Positions 1 through 8,415 of a stretch of 64,000 nucleotides of DNA are shown here, in pieces. Within the stretch, counting starts at the first letter, position 1, and every line of letters begins with the position of its first letter. This stretch comes from Myxococcales bacterium (GTDB lineage: Bacteria; Myxococcota_C; UBA6777). A program made the position numbers and the translations under genes. The stretch lies in the NCBI GenBank assembly GCA_020632975.1, contig JACKEL010000003.1:186001-250000 (forward strand), given 5' to 3'. Under the pieces are notes generated by a model. It searched no databases, was not told where the DNA came from, and saw only the letters and a program-made list of their open reading frames with translations.

Positions 1-1096
1 CGTTGGAACAAATCAGCCGACTCAGGTTGTGGAAAAATCGTGAAGCCACTTCGCTGTCATGGCGAAGCATCTGGTTGAGTGTCTGTTGGCCCAAAAAGAG
101 GAGGCGTGTGTCGTCCTCCATCGCAATCAGTGTGTTGGGTTGTTCTGTCTCCATCAAAGCAGCGGTTTCACCGAGTACATCACCGTTTTGGCGTATCGCG
201 ATCACTTTTCCTGCCGCGTCTAGGACTTTTACACGACCTGACAAGAGAAAGGCGATGCTGCGTGTTCCTTTTTGGCCTTTGGCGAAGATCGGAAGATCAC
301 GATAACAGGTCACGACAGTGCAGTCTTTCATCAAGGCATCGACTTGTTCTTCGTTCATGTCAGAAAAGATCGAGACCTGATGGGCATTGGTGGACTGGGC
401 TTGTTCGCAGATCTCGCTCCACTCGGCTTCTGTGAGCGTTTCTTTGATACCAACAAGGGGACGGGAGCTTTCGCAGATCTGGACGAGTTGTTTGATCTGA
501 GCCGATGTTTTGTGCGGGGCACCCGGCAGATCTGCAAAAGGGGAGCGCATCTGCTTGAGATAATCGATGTCTGGGAAAAAAACGATGGGGCAAATGAGCC
601 CAAACTGTTCTTCAAAGTAGGGTTCATAGTGGGAGCGGAGGCCTAGACGAAAGTAGTGTTTGACCAAGTGGGGTTCGCTGTCGACGAAGAGCATGGGGAT
701 GTCATTTTCAAAGACATAACGCACGACAGCAGACATGAGTTTCATCCCAACCGAGGTACCGCGGGACGTTCGGCGAATCACAAGATATTCTGTGAATGCG
801 AATTTTTCGGGGGAGATCAAGTCTTGAAATCTCGATAGCTCGTAGTCTTCGATGTAATCTTCGGGCATTGGAGCGTCTGTCCCCACCAAGATCACGATCA
901 AGCCGTGTAGTTCCCCTGTATCGTCGATGGCGCCGAAGATTCGGAAGTTTTCGAATAGCTCGGGTGTGTAGAGTTTGTTCTCGTGATCTGCTTTACCTAG
1001 GTAGCGGCCCATCTCTTCGATGTAGGCTTCGTAGAAAAGACGTTGGGCTTTTCGTCTTTCTTCGAAGGTACACAACATGCGGATCTCAACGTGCAT
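1..1096 (-). CDS. GNAT/N-acyl-amino-acid-synthase-like protein with C-terminal cyclic-nucleotide-binding domain (3' end outside window)
   Basis: Reading leftward from ATG at 1094-1096, preceded by a strong AGGAGGA, the frame stays open to the window edge, so the C-terminus is missing. The first ~200 residues look like an acyltransferase of the GNAT fold. The opening RRKAQRLFYEAYIEEMG resembles the FeeM-type N-acyl amino acid synthases that take acyl groups from acyl carrier protein. From about residue 265 the protein resembles a CRP-type cyclic-nucleotide-binding beta-roll (FAKGQKGTRSIAFLLSGRVKVL, then GDVLGETAALM). I infer an acyltransferase gated by a nucleotide or other small ligand. The next gene, an ABC exporter transcribed away from it, carries the same type of C-terminal domain, which suggests a shared signal. 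The acyltransferase assignment is by motif resemblance only; the cNMP fold is more secure. Confidence 0.72.
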   Translation of the reverse strand, partial: MHVEIRMLCTFEERRKAQRLFYEAYIEEMGRYLGKADHENKLYTPELFENFRIFGAIDDTGELHGLIVILVGTDAPMPEDYIEDYELSRFQDLISPEKFAFTEYLVIRRTSRGTSVGMKLMSAVVRYVFENDIPMLFVDSEPHLVKHYFRLGLRSHYEPYFEEQFGLICPIVFFPDIDYLKQMRSPFADLPGAPHKTSAQIKQLVQICESSRPLVGIKETLTEAEWSEICEQAQSTNAHQVSIFSDMNEEQVDALMKDCTVVTCYRDLPIFAKGQKGTRSIAFLLSGRVKVLDAAGKVIAIRQNGDVLGETAALMETEQPNTLIAMEDDTRLLFLGQQTLNQMLRHDSEVASRFFHNLSRLICSN

Positions 1097-1668
1097 ACAG
1101 GTCCTCCTTGTTTTCGATGCAGCGCGGACAGGAGTTGTGTCTTGTGGTTGAGGAGCGACCTCTCTGATGTGATGGGCAAAAAAGAGGGTCTACGCTGAGT
1201 CGTCCCCTCAGAACTGTAAATTATTGAAATCATTGAATACGAGAAAGTCTTCCTTGAAAAATAGCAAAGCTCGATTTGCCCGTAGAAAGGGCATCTCCAA
1301 CTGTCTCAAACTGAGAATTAAAAACTGAGGGGACGCCTCAGGGGTCTACGCTGAAACTTGAGGTGGATCTTGCAGCAAAATGGGTTGGGCGTCGAAGGTT
1401 TTCAGAAATGAGGAAGAGAGTTTTTTGCAAGGTGTTGTTTTTCTTGTCTTCTCGGCCGTTTGTTGCGCCCTCGTGGTTTCTTGAGTGGGGGTGAGGTCTT
1501 GAGGCACCAAGGGATGCGGACTTTTCTGTGGTAGTTCATCTCTTTGCCAAGCATGGCTTTGGTGTGGTGATCTGTTGTATTCTTTGCGCTGTTGGGAGAT
1601 AAGGATTGTTCCATGCACTTTCCGTTTGCTCCTGACATCGGCAAAAACAAAACACGGACATACACGAG
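1097..1668. other. Divergent intergenic region with short direct and inverted repeats
   Basis: No convincing gene is visible in these 572 bases. It separates two divergent genes that both encode cNMP-binding domains and should hold both promoters. GGGTCTACGCTGA occurs at 1186-1198 and again at 1342-1354. CGTCCCCTCAG at 1201-1211 is the exact reverse complement of CTGAGGGGACG at 1325-1335. The two repeat types bracket a ~110-base A+T-richer stretch. This may be a regulatory loop or the footprint of a small lost element. Open frames on the minus strand (1346-1707) have no good ribosome binding site and unlikely composition. Confidence 0.45.
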
Positions 1669-3861
1669 ATGCCACCAACAAACCTCGCGAACCGCTCTAT
1701 CCGACATCGACTCAAAGATGCGCTTTTCTCGACACCCTCAGCTTGGATCTTCGTTGCGACGATTCTTCACTTGTCTTTCGCTTTGGCCTTTCCTTTGGGC
1801 CTCAAATACATCTTGGATCACGCAGTCAAAGGGCACTCTTATTTGTGGTTGCCCATGACGCTTTTGCTGACAGGCGCGGCAACCGCGACAGTTGCGCTGT
1901 TGGTCAAGGACAAGATCGTCTCGCGGCTTGTTGCCCGACAGTTGGGAGAGTTGCGCGCGGATCTGCATCATCTGTTGGTCTCTTCAGCAGAACATCGCAA
2001 TGCGCCAAAGGAAAGCGAGTTGATGTCGCGTTTTGGCAACGACCTCTACACGCTCGATATCGCGTTGGGTCAGATGTTGGCGCAGGGCATCGACAGTGTG
2101 TTGTTGTGGTTGGGGAGTTTTTTGTTGTTGTTTTGGGTGGACTGGCGTTTGGCCTTGGTGATCACCTCGTTGCTTCCGCTGATGTACCTCGCGCCTGGTA
2201 GCCTTGGCAGTCGTGCGGAAGAACTGAACCGAGAGCGCAAAGATCGCGAAGAAGAGGTGTTGAAGTACCTCAGCGAAACGCACGATGGCCGCGACGTGAT
2301 CGAAAGTTACGCTTTGGCGCCCTTGGTCCACCAAAAGTTTATGGACGCCTCCAAACAACTTGATGAAGCGAGCACACGCGCTTTCTTTGGAACCCATATC
2401 GTCGGGCGTTTCGTGCATATGTCGTCTTACATCATGACGCTGTCGATCTTGGGTGTTGGGGCGTATATGGTCTCTGCGGGGTGGGTTACTGTGGGCTCTT
2501 TGGTGGCTTTTCTCGCACTCACCTTAAATATCGACGAGGCCACGTCTCGATTTTCTGAATGGTTGCCAACTCTCTTTCAAGGAAAAGCGAGCAGTCAGCG
2601 CATTGATGAGTTTTTGGTCAAACTAAGCGAGGCACAAGCTCCCGTTCCCACCGAGCTTTCTGCGCCTTTTTCTTCTTCATTTGCTTTCCAGTCCGTTGAC
2701 TTTGCCTACGAGCCATCCACCCAGATCTTGCACGATATCCATTTTCAAGTGCGCTTTGGTGAGTCTGTGGCGTTGGTGGGGCCGAGTGGTTCGGGAAAAA
2801 GTACGTTGCTTTCATTGTTGTGTGGAAAGCAACTCGCGACGAAGGGACAGATCCTTGTGGATGGCCAAGTCGTCGAAGGGATGGGGGCTTTGCGCAACCA
2901 GATGGCCGTGGTCCATCAACAGCCTTATCTCTTCGATAACACGTTGCGAGAAAATATCCGCTATGGAAACCTGAGTGCGAGCGATCAAGATATCGAAAAG
3001 GCTGCAAAAGCCGCAGAACTCGACGGTTTTATCCAAGGGCTGCCGCAGGGCTACGATACGCCCGTAGGGGTCGGTGGTTCAGAGCTTTCTGTGGGGCAAA
3101 GGCAACGTGTGGCTTTGGCGCGGGCGTTGGTTCGCCAGCCGCCTTTGTTGGTGCTTGATGAGTTTACGTCTGCGCTTGATGTGGAGGCCGAGTTTGCGAT
3201 CCACAAAACACTTGCCAAGCTCCAAGGCTCGATGACGATCTTTCAAGTCACGCACCGTTTGCAGCATCTGCCCAGTTTGGATAAGATCCTCGTGCTTGCG
3301 GAGGGTCGCCTTGTTGAGCAAGGCTCCCATGATACGCTGCTCGCAAATGACGGGATGTACGCGAGGATGTGGGCCAAGGGTAGCGGTATGCACGTGGATC
3401 CCGAAAGTCGCCAAGTCACTGTCGAACCACAGCGTCTACGTCAGATCCCTCTCTTTTCCGAGTTGCGCGATGATGTCTTGGAAAAACTCGCTGTGCGTTG
3501 CAACACAAGGTACTTTGAAAAAGGCGATGTGTTGATCCAGCAAGGTCAAATTGGCGAAGCGTTGTACTTGATCGCCCGCGGAATCGTCGATATCTTCGAT
3601 GATTCTGAGGAGTTGCCAGAGCCGATCAAACTTTCTACCCGTGAGGTGGGTGACTTTGTGGGTGAGATCAGCCTGCTGAAAAAGATCCCGACCATCGCGT
3701 CTGTACGAGCCCGCACACCCGTTGTGTGCATCACCTTGTTTCGAGATGTTTTTGCCGATCTGATGGAACAAGAGCCCTCGATGAAAGAGGCGATCTCCCG
3801 CATTGGAGATGCGAATATGCAAAATACGGCTGACAAAAGACAACAAAGGATGGCCAACTGA
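1669..3861 (+). CDS. ABC transporter, fused membrane and ATPase domains, with C-terminal cyclic-nucleotide-binding domain
   Basis: This 730-residue protein is an exporter-type half transporter. Residues ~10-310 form the six-helix membrane domain. Residues ~345-570 are the ATPase: Walker A GPSGSGKST near 371, signature LSVGQRQR near 473, Walker B LLVLDEFTSALD near 494, and the H-loop VTHRL near 528. It would work as a homodimer in the inner membrane exporting lipid, peptide or drug-like substrate. Residues ~590-715 are an extra CRP-like beta-roll (FEKGDVLIQQGQIGEALYLI; GDFVGEISLL), so ATPase or transport may be ligand-regulated. The substrate cannot be told from sequence. The start ATG lacks a strong ribosome binding site, but no better in-frame start is seen. 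The divergent neighbour ends in the same type of domain. Confidence 0.93.
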   Translation: MPPTNLANRSIRHRLKDALFSTPSAWIFVATILHLSFALAFPLGLKYILDHAVKGHSYLWLPMTLLLTGAATATVALLVKDKIVSRLVARQLGELRADLHHLLVSSAEHRNAPKESELMSRFGNDLYTLDIALGQMLAQGIDSVLLWLGSFLLLFWVDWRLALVITSLLPLMYLAPGSLGSRAEELNRERKDREEEVLKYLSETHDGRDVIESYALAPLVHQKFMDASKQLDEASTRAFFGTHIVGRFVHMSSYIMTLSILGVGAYMVSAGWVTVGSLVAFLALTLNIDEATSRFSEWLPTLFQGKASSQRIDEFLVKLSEAQAPVPTELSAPFSSSFAFQSVDFAYEPSTQILHDIHFQVRFGESVALVGPSGSGKSTLLSLLCGKQLATKGQILVDGQVVEGMGALRNQMAVVHQQPYLFDNTLRENIRYGNLSASDQDIEKAAKAAELDGFIQGLPQGYDTPVGVGGSELSVGQRQRVALARALVRQPPLLVLDEFTSALDVEAEFAIHKTLAKLQGSMTIFQVTHRLQHLPSLDKILVLAEGRLVEQGSHDTLLANDGMYARMWAKGSGMHVDPESRQVTVEPQRLRQIPLFSELRDDVLEKLAVRCNTRYFEKGDVLIQQGQIGEALYLIARGIVDIFDDSEELPEPIKLSTREVGDFVGEISLLKKIPTIASVRARTPVVCITLFRDVFADLMEQEPSMKEAISRIGDANMQNTADKRQQRMAN

Positions 3862-3982
3862 TGTAGCCTTGCTTTGGCAAACACGGATGAAAGACAACCG
3901 CTTTCCACCTTGCATACTTGGATAAAGGAGGATGGCTCGAAGTTTTCGCAGTGAGATGTGGGGACTTCTTGCCTAACACGCG

Positions 3983-5509
3983 ATGATCTTACAAGGGTCG
4001 AAACTGCAACGTGACTTTACGTTAAAAACGGATGTTTTGGTGATCGGGTCGGGTAGTGGCGGGGCTGTGGTGGCTCACGAACTGGCACGTGCTGGTCGAG
4101 AAGTGGTGGTTGTCGAAGAGGGCCGTTACATCCGCCCTGAAGTGTACGGCAAGTGGCGTCCCTCGCAGACATTGCGAAGGATCGGTCGTGCGGGCGGAAC
4201 CACCGTGGCTTTGGGCGTTGGTGACTCTCCTACCATCAACATCTTGGCGGGCTCTTGTGTGGGTGGTTCTTCCGTGATGACGGGTGGTGTGTGTTTTCGC
4301 ATCCCTGAAGAAGTCCATGATGGATGGGTGCGTTCGTTGGGCACGACATCGCTGAGTGCAGAGAGCATGGTTCCTTTTTACGAGCACATCGAGCAGATGA
4401 GCCATGTTCAACCTGTCCCTGTTGAGATGCGTACCCGTGGGACCGAGCTTTTCGTCAAAGGGGCGCAGCGTTTGGGGCGCGAGATCTTCCCTGTCTCTCG
4501 AAACACCAAGGGTTGTTGTGGTTGCAGTCGTTGTAACTTTGGCTGTCCACACCAAGCAAAGCTCTCTGTGGATCTGACCTTTTTGCCCAAAGCCCAAGCT
4601 GCGGGGGCACAGATCTTCTCGGACTTCCGCGTTGAGCGTATCTTGGTCGAGAGAGGGCGTGCGGTGGGTGTGGAAGGCGTCATCTTGCGCGAGCCTGATC
4701 GCCAAGCCGCACATCGCTTTACTTTGCGCGCCAACACGGTGGTTTTGGCAGCAGGTACGCTTCACTCTCCGCTGATCATGATGCGCAGTCGGATCGGTCG
4801 TCGCAGTGGGCAAGTGGGGCGAAATATCACGTTGCATCCCGCCTTTCGGGTGGGGGCTTTGTTCGACGACCCGATCTACAACTGGCGCGGGGCGCTTCAA
4901 GGTGCGTACTGCACGCATCCTACGGACGATCGGCTGATCTTTATTGGTGCCTCTGCCCCCGTCAACTTCCTGACCGCCACGGTCCCTGGTTTGGGGCCTG
5001 CTTGGGTGCAAAAGGTGCACTCACAGATGCGGCACATGGCGACATTTGGTGGGATGGTCCACGACCAAGCGGGGGGGCGGATCTGGACACGCTGGGGTTC
5101 AGAGCCCATCATCACGTATCATCTTGATCCACAAGATAAAGTCTCTATGCTAGAAGGCATTCGCTTTTTGGCAGAGGTCTTTTTTGCGGCAGGAGCCCGC
5201 GAACTCTTGTTGCCGATCATTGGCTTGGGGCCTGTCCGCGACATGGATCATCTGCGCAAAGTGAATCTCCCTGGGATGCCAGGAAGCCGCGTAGAGTGTC
5301 TTTCGTTTCACCCGTTGGGCTCGTGTCGTATGGGCGCTGATCCGCAACGTGCTGTCGTGGATGTCGAAGGCCAAAGTTTCGATGTGCGTGGTTTGTGGGT
5401 TGCTGACGGCAGCATCTTTCCTTCGAGTGTTGGGGTGAATACGCAAGTTCCTATTATGACGATGGCGGCGCGCACGGCTGCGGCCATCTTAGAACATGGC
5501 AATGTGTAG
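3983..5509 (+). CDS. GMC family FAD-dependent oxidoreductase
   Basis: A 508-residue flavoprotein. The Rossmann FAD motif VIGSGSGG (Gly22, 24, 27) opens the protein. The C-terminal GMC domain contains FHPLGSCRMG with the likely catalytic His near 442, and NTQVPIMTMAAR with the paired Asn near 485. A cysteine cluster, CCGCSRCNFGCPHQAK near residues 176-191, is typical of the long-chain alcohol oxidase/glucose-methanol-choline relatives that oxidise alcohols. The substrate is unknown. An in-frame TAA at 3974 fixes the start at or after 3977, and the ATG at 3983 has no good Shine-Dalgarno. A 14-codon frame starting at 3932 right after AAAGGAGG ends at that TAA, which suggests coupling from a leader peptide or a lost upstream start. 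The small gene at 5525 follows by 15 bases and is probably co-transcribed. Confidence 0.92.
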   Translation: MILQGSKLQRDFTLKTDVLVIGSGSGGAVVAHELARAGREVVVVEEGRYIRPEVYGKWRPSQTLRRIGRAGGTTVALGVGDSPTINILAGSCVGGSSVMTGGVCFRIPEEVHDGWVRSLGTTSLSAESMVPFYEHIEQMSHVQPVPVEMRTRGTELFVKGAQRLGREIFPVSRNTKGCCGCSRCNFGCPHQAKLSVDLTFLPKAQAAGAQIFSDFRVERILVERGRAVGVEGVILREPDRQAAHRFTLRANTVVLAAGTLHSPLIMMRSRIGRRSGQVGRNITLHPAFRVGALFDDPIYNWRGALQGAYCTHPTDDRLIFIGASAPVNFLTATVPGLGPAWVQKVHSQMRHMATFGGMVHDQAGGRIWTRWGSEPIITYHLDPQDKVSMLEGIRFLAEVFFAAGARELLLPIIGLGPVRDMDHLRKVNLPGMPGSRVECLSFHPLGSCRMGADPQRAVVDVEGQSFDVRGLWVADGSIFPSSVGVNTQVPIMTMAARTAAAILEHGNV

Positions 5510-5524
5510 AAAAGGAGCAAAGGT

Positions 5525-5746
5525 ATGGCAAAGATTTATCTCGCAGTGGTCCTCGGTACGATCGTTTCGTTTTTTGCGGATGTTGCGCCTTTTGGTGGCT
5601 GTTGTGGCGGGAATAACCGTCCTGACGATGGCTTGCCGACGGAAAAGCCGAAAGATGCGCGCTTACAGAGCCCCCACAAGTCGCCTCTCGCCAAAAAACT
5701 CACCTTCAAAAAGTCTGTGAAAAAATCCCTGAAAAAGCCTGCCTGA
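5525..5746 (+). CDS. Small putative lipoprotein or secreted peptide (73 aa)
   Basis: ATG at 5525 follows AAGGAGCAAAGG, a good ribosome binding site, 15 bases after the GMC oxidoreductase stop. The N-terminus is a hydrophobic segment (LAVVLGTIVSFFADVAPF) running into GGCCGG, which could serve as a lipobox or simply as a signal peptide end. The C-terminal half is very basic (LAKKLTFKKSVKKSLKKPA). I do not recognise a family. Reality is supported by the ribosome binding site, the operon-like spacing and the signal-like N-terminus, though the gene is short. Confidence 0.55.
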   Translation: MAKIYLAVVLGTIVSFFADVAPFGGCCGGNNRPDDGLPTEKPKDARLQSPHKSPLAKKLTFKKSVKKSLKKPA

Positions 5747-5777
5747 TCTTGTTCTTTTTTTGTAAGAAAAAATCTTT

Positions 5778-6656
5778 CTAGGTTTCTGTTTTGGGGGGCA
5801 GCAAGACCTGTTGGGCTTTTTCCTCGTCTTGTTTTTGGTAGAGGTCGGGGTACAGGCGTTCTGCGCAAGCGGGGCAAATCCCGTGGGTAAAAGAAGTTTT
5901 TGTGTAGCGGCTGAGATATTCTTCGACTTGTTGCCAGTAACCATCGTCGTCACGGACACTTTTGCAGCTTGCACAGAGCGGTATCAGGTCGCGCAGTGTT
6001 TGGACTTGTGAGATCGCTTGTTCAAGTTCTTGTTTGAGCAGACGTTCGTGGAGAAGGTGGTGGTAGTTGGTGCGTTTGAGACGATCTTGTTGTCTTGCGA
6101 ACAAAAATCCCAGCACAAAAGAGAAAAGATAAGCAAATCCATAGACATTCCAGAGAGCTTCGTTGATCTGTTCCCAACGCATCGAGAGGATAAAGATGCT
6201 GAGAAAGGTATAGAGCCCGAGAAACAGCGCCCTGTGTGGCGCAGGGATGGGGAGACAAGTCACGAGAAAAAGAAGAGAAAGCGATTGGATGATGATATGG
6301 TTGGGTTGTCCAAGTGGCCGCATAAATAACATAAACAGCATAAACAAAAGGGTATTGGGGAGCCAAAGGTACGCAGCACAAAAGAGGTATTTGGATGGAC
6401 CACGAAGCGTCAGGACCAGCGAGACAAGAGAGACCAACAAAAAGATCGCACGGGCGGACATAAACGTCCAAAAGATCTTGCTATTGTGCCCAAAAAGCAA
6501 CCAGTCTGTGCGGATCATCAACGTGACGATAAAGATCCCTGGCCACAAAAGGACATACAAAAAAAGCCCCTTTTTCACCTCGAAGGACTCACGTTGGTAC
6601 TGTTCTTCGACGTGTGGATCTTGAAATGTACCCCAAAGGGTGAGGTTGGCTTCCAC
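5778..6656 (-). CDS. Six-helix membrane protein with C-terminal four-Cys metal-binding domain, sensor-like
   Basis: The predicted protein has about six transmembrane helices (residues ~25-190) and a short coiled coil. It ends in IPLCASCKSVRDDDGYWQQ...FTHGICPACAERLYP. This CxxC...CPxC tail is the known short zinc-ribbon-like module found at the end of many response regulators and membrane sensors in Deltaproteobacteria, where it usually follows the signalling part. Here no kinase, GGDEF or receiver domain is present, so the protein may be a membrane receptor passing a signal to a partner. I chose GTG at 6656 because AAAGGAAG lies just upstream; the frame extends to a TTG at 6716 without a ribosome binding site. 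It converges on the small gene at 5525 and diverges from the aldehyde dehydrogenase. Confidence 0.82.
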   Translation of the reverse strand: MEANLTLWGTFQDPHVEEQYQRESFEVKKGLFLYVLLWPGIFIVTLMIRTDWLLFGHNSKIFWTFMSARAIFLLVSLVSLVLTLRGPSKYLFCAAYLWLPNTLLFMLFMLFMRPLGQPNHIIIQSLSLLFLVTCLPIPAPHRALFLGLYTFLSIFILSMRWEQINEALWNVYGFAYLFSFVLGFLFARQQDRLKRTNYHHLLHERLLKQELEQAISQVQTLRDLIPLCASCKSVRDDDGYWQQVEEYLSRYTKTSFTHGICPACAERLYPDLYQKQDEEKAQQVLLPPKTET

Positions 6657-6700
6657 GAGAAGCTTCCTTTTTTTCTCGATGTACGGGGATCTTGAGCGAT

Positions 6701-6722
6701 GTCCTCTTGACAGCAAGAGGAC
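6701..6722. promoter_or_regulatory. Perfect inverted repeat in a divergent promoter region
   Basis: GTCCTCTT, six bases, AAGAGGAC. It lies between the divergent starts at 6656 and 6843, where a transcription factor dimer site is expected. It could equally form an 8-bp RNA hairpin. No dedicated regulator gene is adjacent. Confidence 0.4.
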
Positions 6723-6842
6723 TTTCGCGAGATCTGCGCACCATTGGAGATGAAGTGGTTGGATCTTATCTACGGTCGTTTTTCCGAATCATAGAGGGTC
6801 GCCACGAAAAAGAAAGGTGTTCGCACCAAAAAGGAGAGAACG

Positions 6843-8360
6843 ATGCAAGAGATCTTGGGGCATTATGGCTTGGAAGGCACTCACGCGGGGGCTTGCGTGG
6901 GAGGAGATAGATGGTTGGACACACCCGATGCGTCTAGCATTGCTTCTTCGAATCCAAGCACGGGAAAGCCTCTTGCTCATGTGCAGATGGTTCACAAAGA
7001 ACAATACGAAACGGTGATCCAAGCGGCACACTCGGCATTTTTGTCATGGCGCATGATCCCTGCACCCAAGCGTGGTGAGCTGATCCGCGAGTTGGGCAAT
7101 GCCTTGCGCGAAGAAAAAGAACATCTTGGGAAACTCGTTTCTTTGGAGATGGGCAAGATCTACCAAGAAGGTCTCGGCGAAGTCCAAGAGATGATCGATA
7201 TCTGCGACTTTGCTGTGGGGCTTTCGCGCCAACTGTATGGCTTGACCATGCACTCTGAACGACCGAAGCATCGGATGTATGAGCAATGGCATCCCTTGGG
7301 CGTGGTGGGCATCATCTCTGCATTCAACTTCCCCGTTGCAGTGTGGGCTTGGAATGCTGCGATCGCGGCTGTTTGCGGCAATACGATGATCTGGAAACCT
7401 TCGCCCAAGACGCCCCTGACAGCGATCGCGATCCAAAAGATCTGTGATCGTGTGTGCGAAAAGCACGGCCTCAAAGGGATCTTTAACTTGGTGATCGGGG
7501 CCGATCAAGAAGTAGGCGAAACCTTGATCCACGATCATCGCGTTCCCCTGATCTCCGCGACAGGATCTGTGCGGATGGGACGTCATGTTGGGCAAGTCGT
7601 GGCAGGTCGTTTGGGTCGTTCGATCTTGGAGTTGGGCGGAAACAACGCGATCATCGTCGAAAAAACAGCGCGTTTGGATCTTGCGACACGTGCGATTCTG
7701 TTTGGCGCAGTGGGCACTGCGGGCCAACGTTGCACCTCGACACGCCGCATCTTTGCAGATGAGTCCGTGGTCGATGCTTTGCTCGAAAGCCTCGTCAAAG
7801 CCTATGCAACCGTGCGTATCGGCGATCCTTTGTCGTCGGATACCTTGATGGGTCCTTTGATCGACGAGCAAGCCGTGACGCAGATGATGGATGCGATCGA
7901 AGCTGCAAAAGCCCAAGGTGGCGAGGTCTTGTGTGGTGGTACACGTGTGGAAGGTGAAGGACACTTTGTGACGCCCTGCATCATCCGTATGCCCGCACAA
8001 ACAGAGATCGTTCGTGATGAAACGTTTGCGCCCATCTTGTACGTGATGTCCTACTCTTCGTTGGAACAAGCGATCACTTGGCAAAATGAAGTCCCACAAG
8101 GTCTGTCTTCCGCGATGTTTACAAGCGATATGTACGCAGCAGAGGGCTTTTTGTCTCACCAAGGCTCCGACTGCGGTATCGCCAACATCAACATCGGGAC
8201 CTCAGGTGCAGAGATCGGCGGAGCTTTTGGAGGAGAGAAAGAGACGGGTGGTGGTCGCGAAGCGGGCTCGGACGCTTGGAAAGCCTACATGCGTCGCCAA
8301 ACCAACACCATCAACTGGTCGTTGGAGTTGCCGCTTGCACAAGGCATCCACTTCGATTGA
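6843..8360 (+). CDS. amaB: Aldehyde dehydrogenase, ALDH7 type (alpha-aminoadipic semialdehyde / piperideine-6-carboxylate dehydrogenase)
   Basis: A 505-residue NAD(P)-dependent aldehyde dehydrogenase of full family length. The catalytic Cys (~297) lies in GTAGQRCTSTRR and the general base Glu (~263) in LELGGNNAIIV. The segment AFNFPVAVWAWNAAIAAVCG and the run IWKPSPKTPLTA are characteristic of the ALDH7/AmaB subgroup, which oxidises alpha-aminoadipate semialdehyde to alpha-aminoadipate in lysine catabolism. The subgroup is inferred from these motifs. Other lysine pathway genes are not adjacent. AAAAAGGAGAG sits just upstream of the ATG. The gene appears monocistronic, converging on the Cys-repeat surface protein. 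Confidence 0.9.
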   Translation: MQEILGHYGLEGTHAGACVGGDRWLDTPDASSIASSNPSTGKPLAHVQMVHKEQYETVIQAAHSAFLSWRMIPAPKRGELIRELGNALREEKEHLGKLVSLEMGKIYQEGLGEVQEMIDICDFAVGLSRQLYGLTMHSERPKHRMYEQWHPLGVVGIISAFNFPVAVWAWNAAIAAVCGNTMIWKPSPKTPLTAIAIQKICDRVCEKHGLKGIFNLVIGADQEVGETLIHDHRVPLISATGSVRMGRHVGQVVAGRLGRSILELGGNNAIIVEKTARLDLATRAILFGAVGTAGQRCTSTRRIFADESVVDALLESLVKAYATVRIGDPLSSDTLMGPLIDEQAVTQMMDAIEAAKAQGGEVLCGGTRVEGEGHFVTPCIIRMPAQTEIVRDETFAPILYVMSYSSLEQAITWQNEVPQGLSSAMFTSDMYAAEGFLSHQGSDCGIANINIGTSGAEIGGAFGGEKETGGGREAGSDAWKAYMRRQTNTINWSLELPLAQGIHFD

Positions 8361-8415
8361 TCTTCTCGGTCGATGTCAGATATCTTGAGGGGGTTTGTCT
8401 GGGAAGGGCGCGGGA

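Noticed and set aside
1346..1707. Minus-strand frames of ~100-111 codons overlapping the ABC gene start.
   Set aside because: Ser/Thr/Gln/Lys-rich without a recognisable fold or ribosome binding site, and overlapping the real gene on the other strand.
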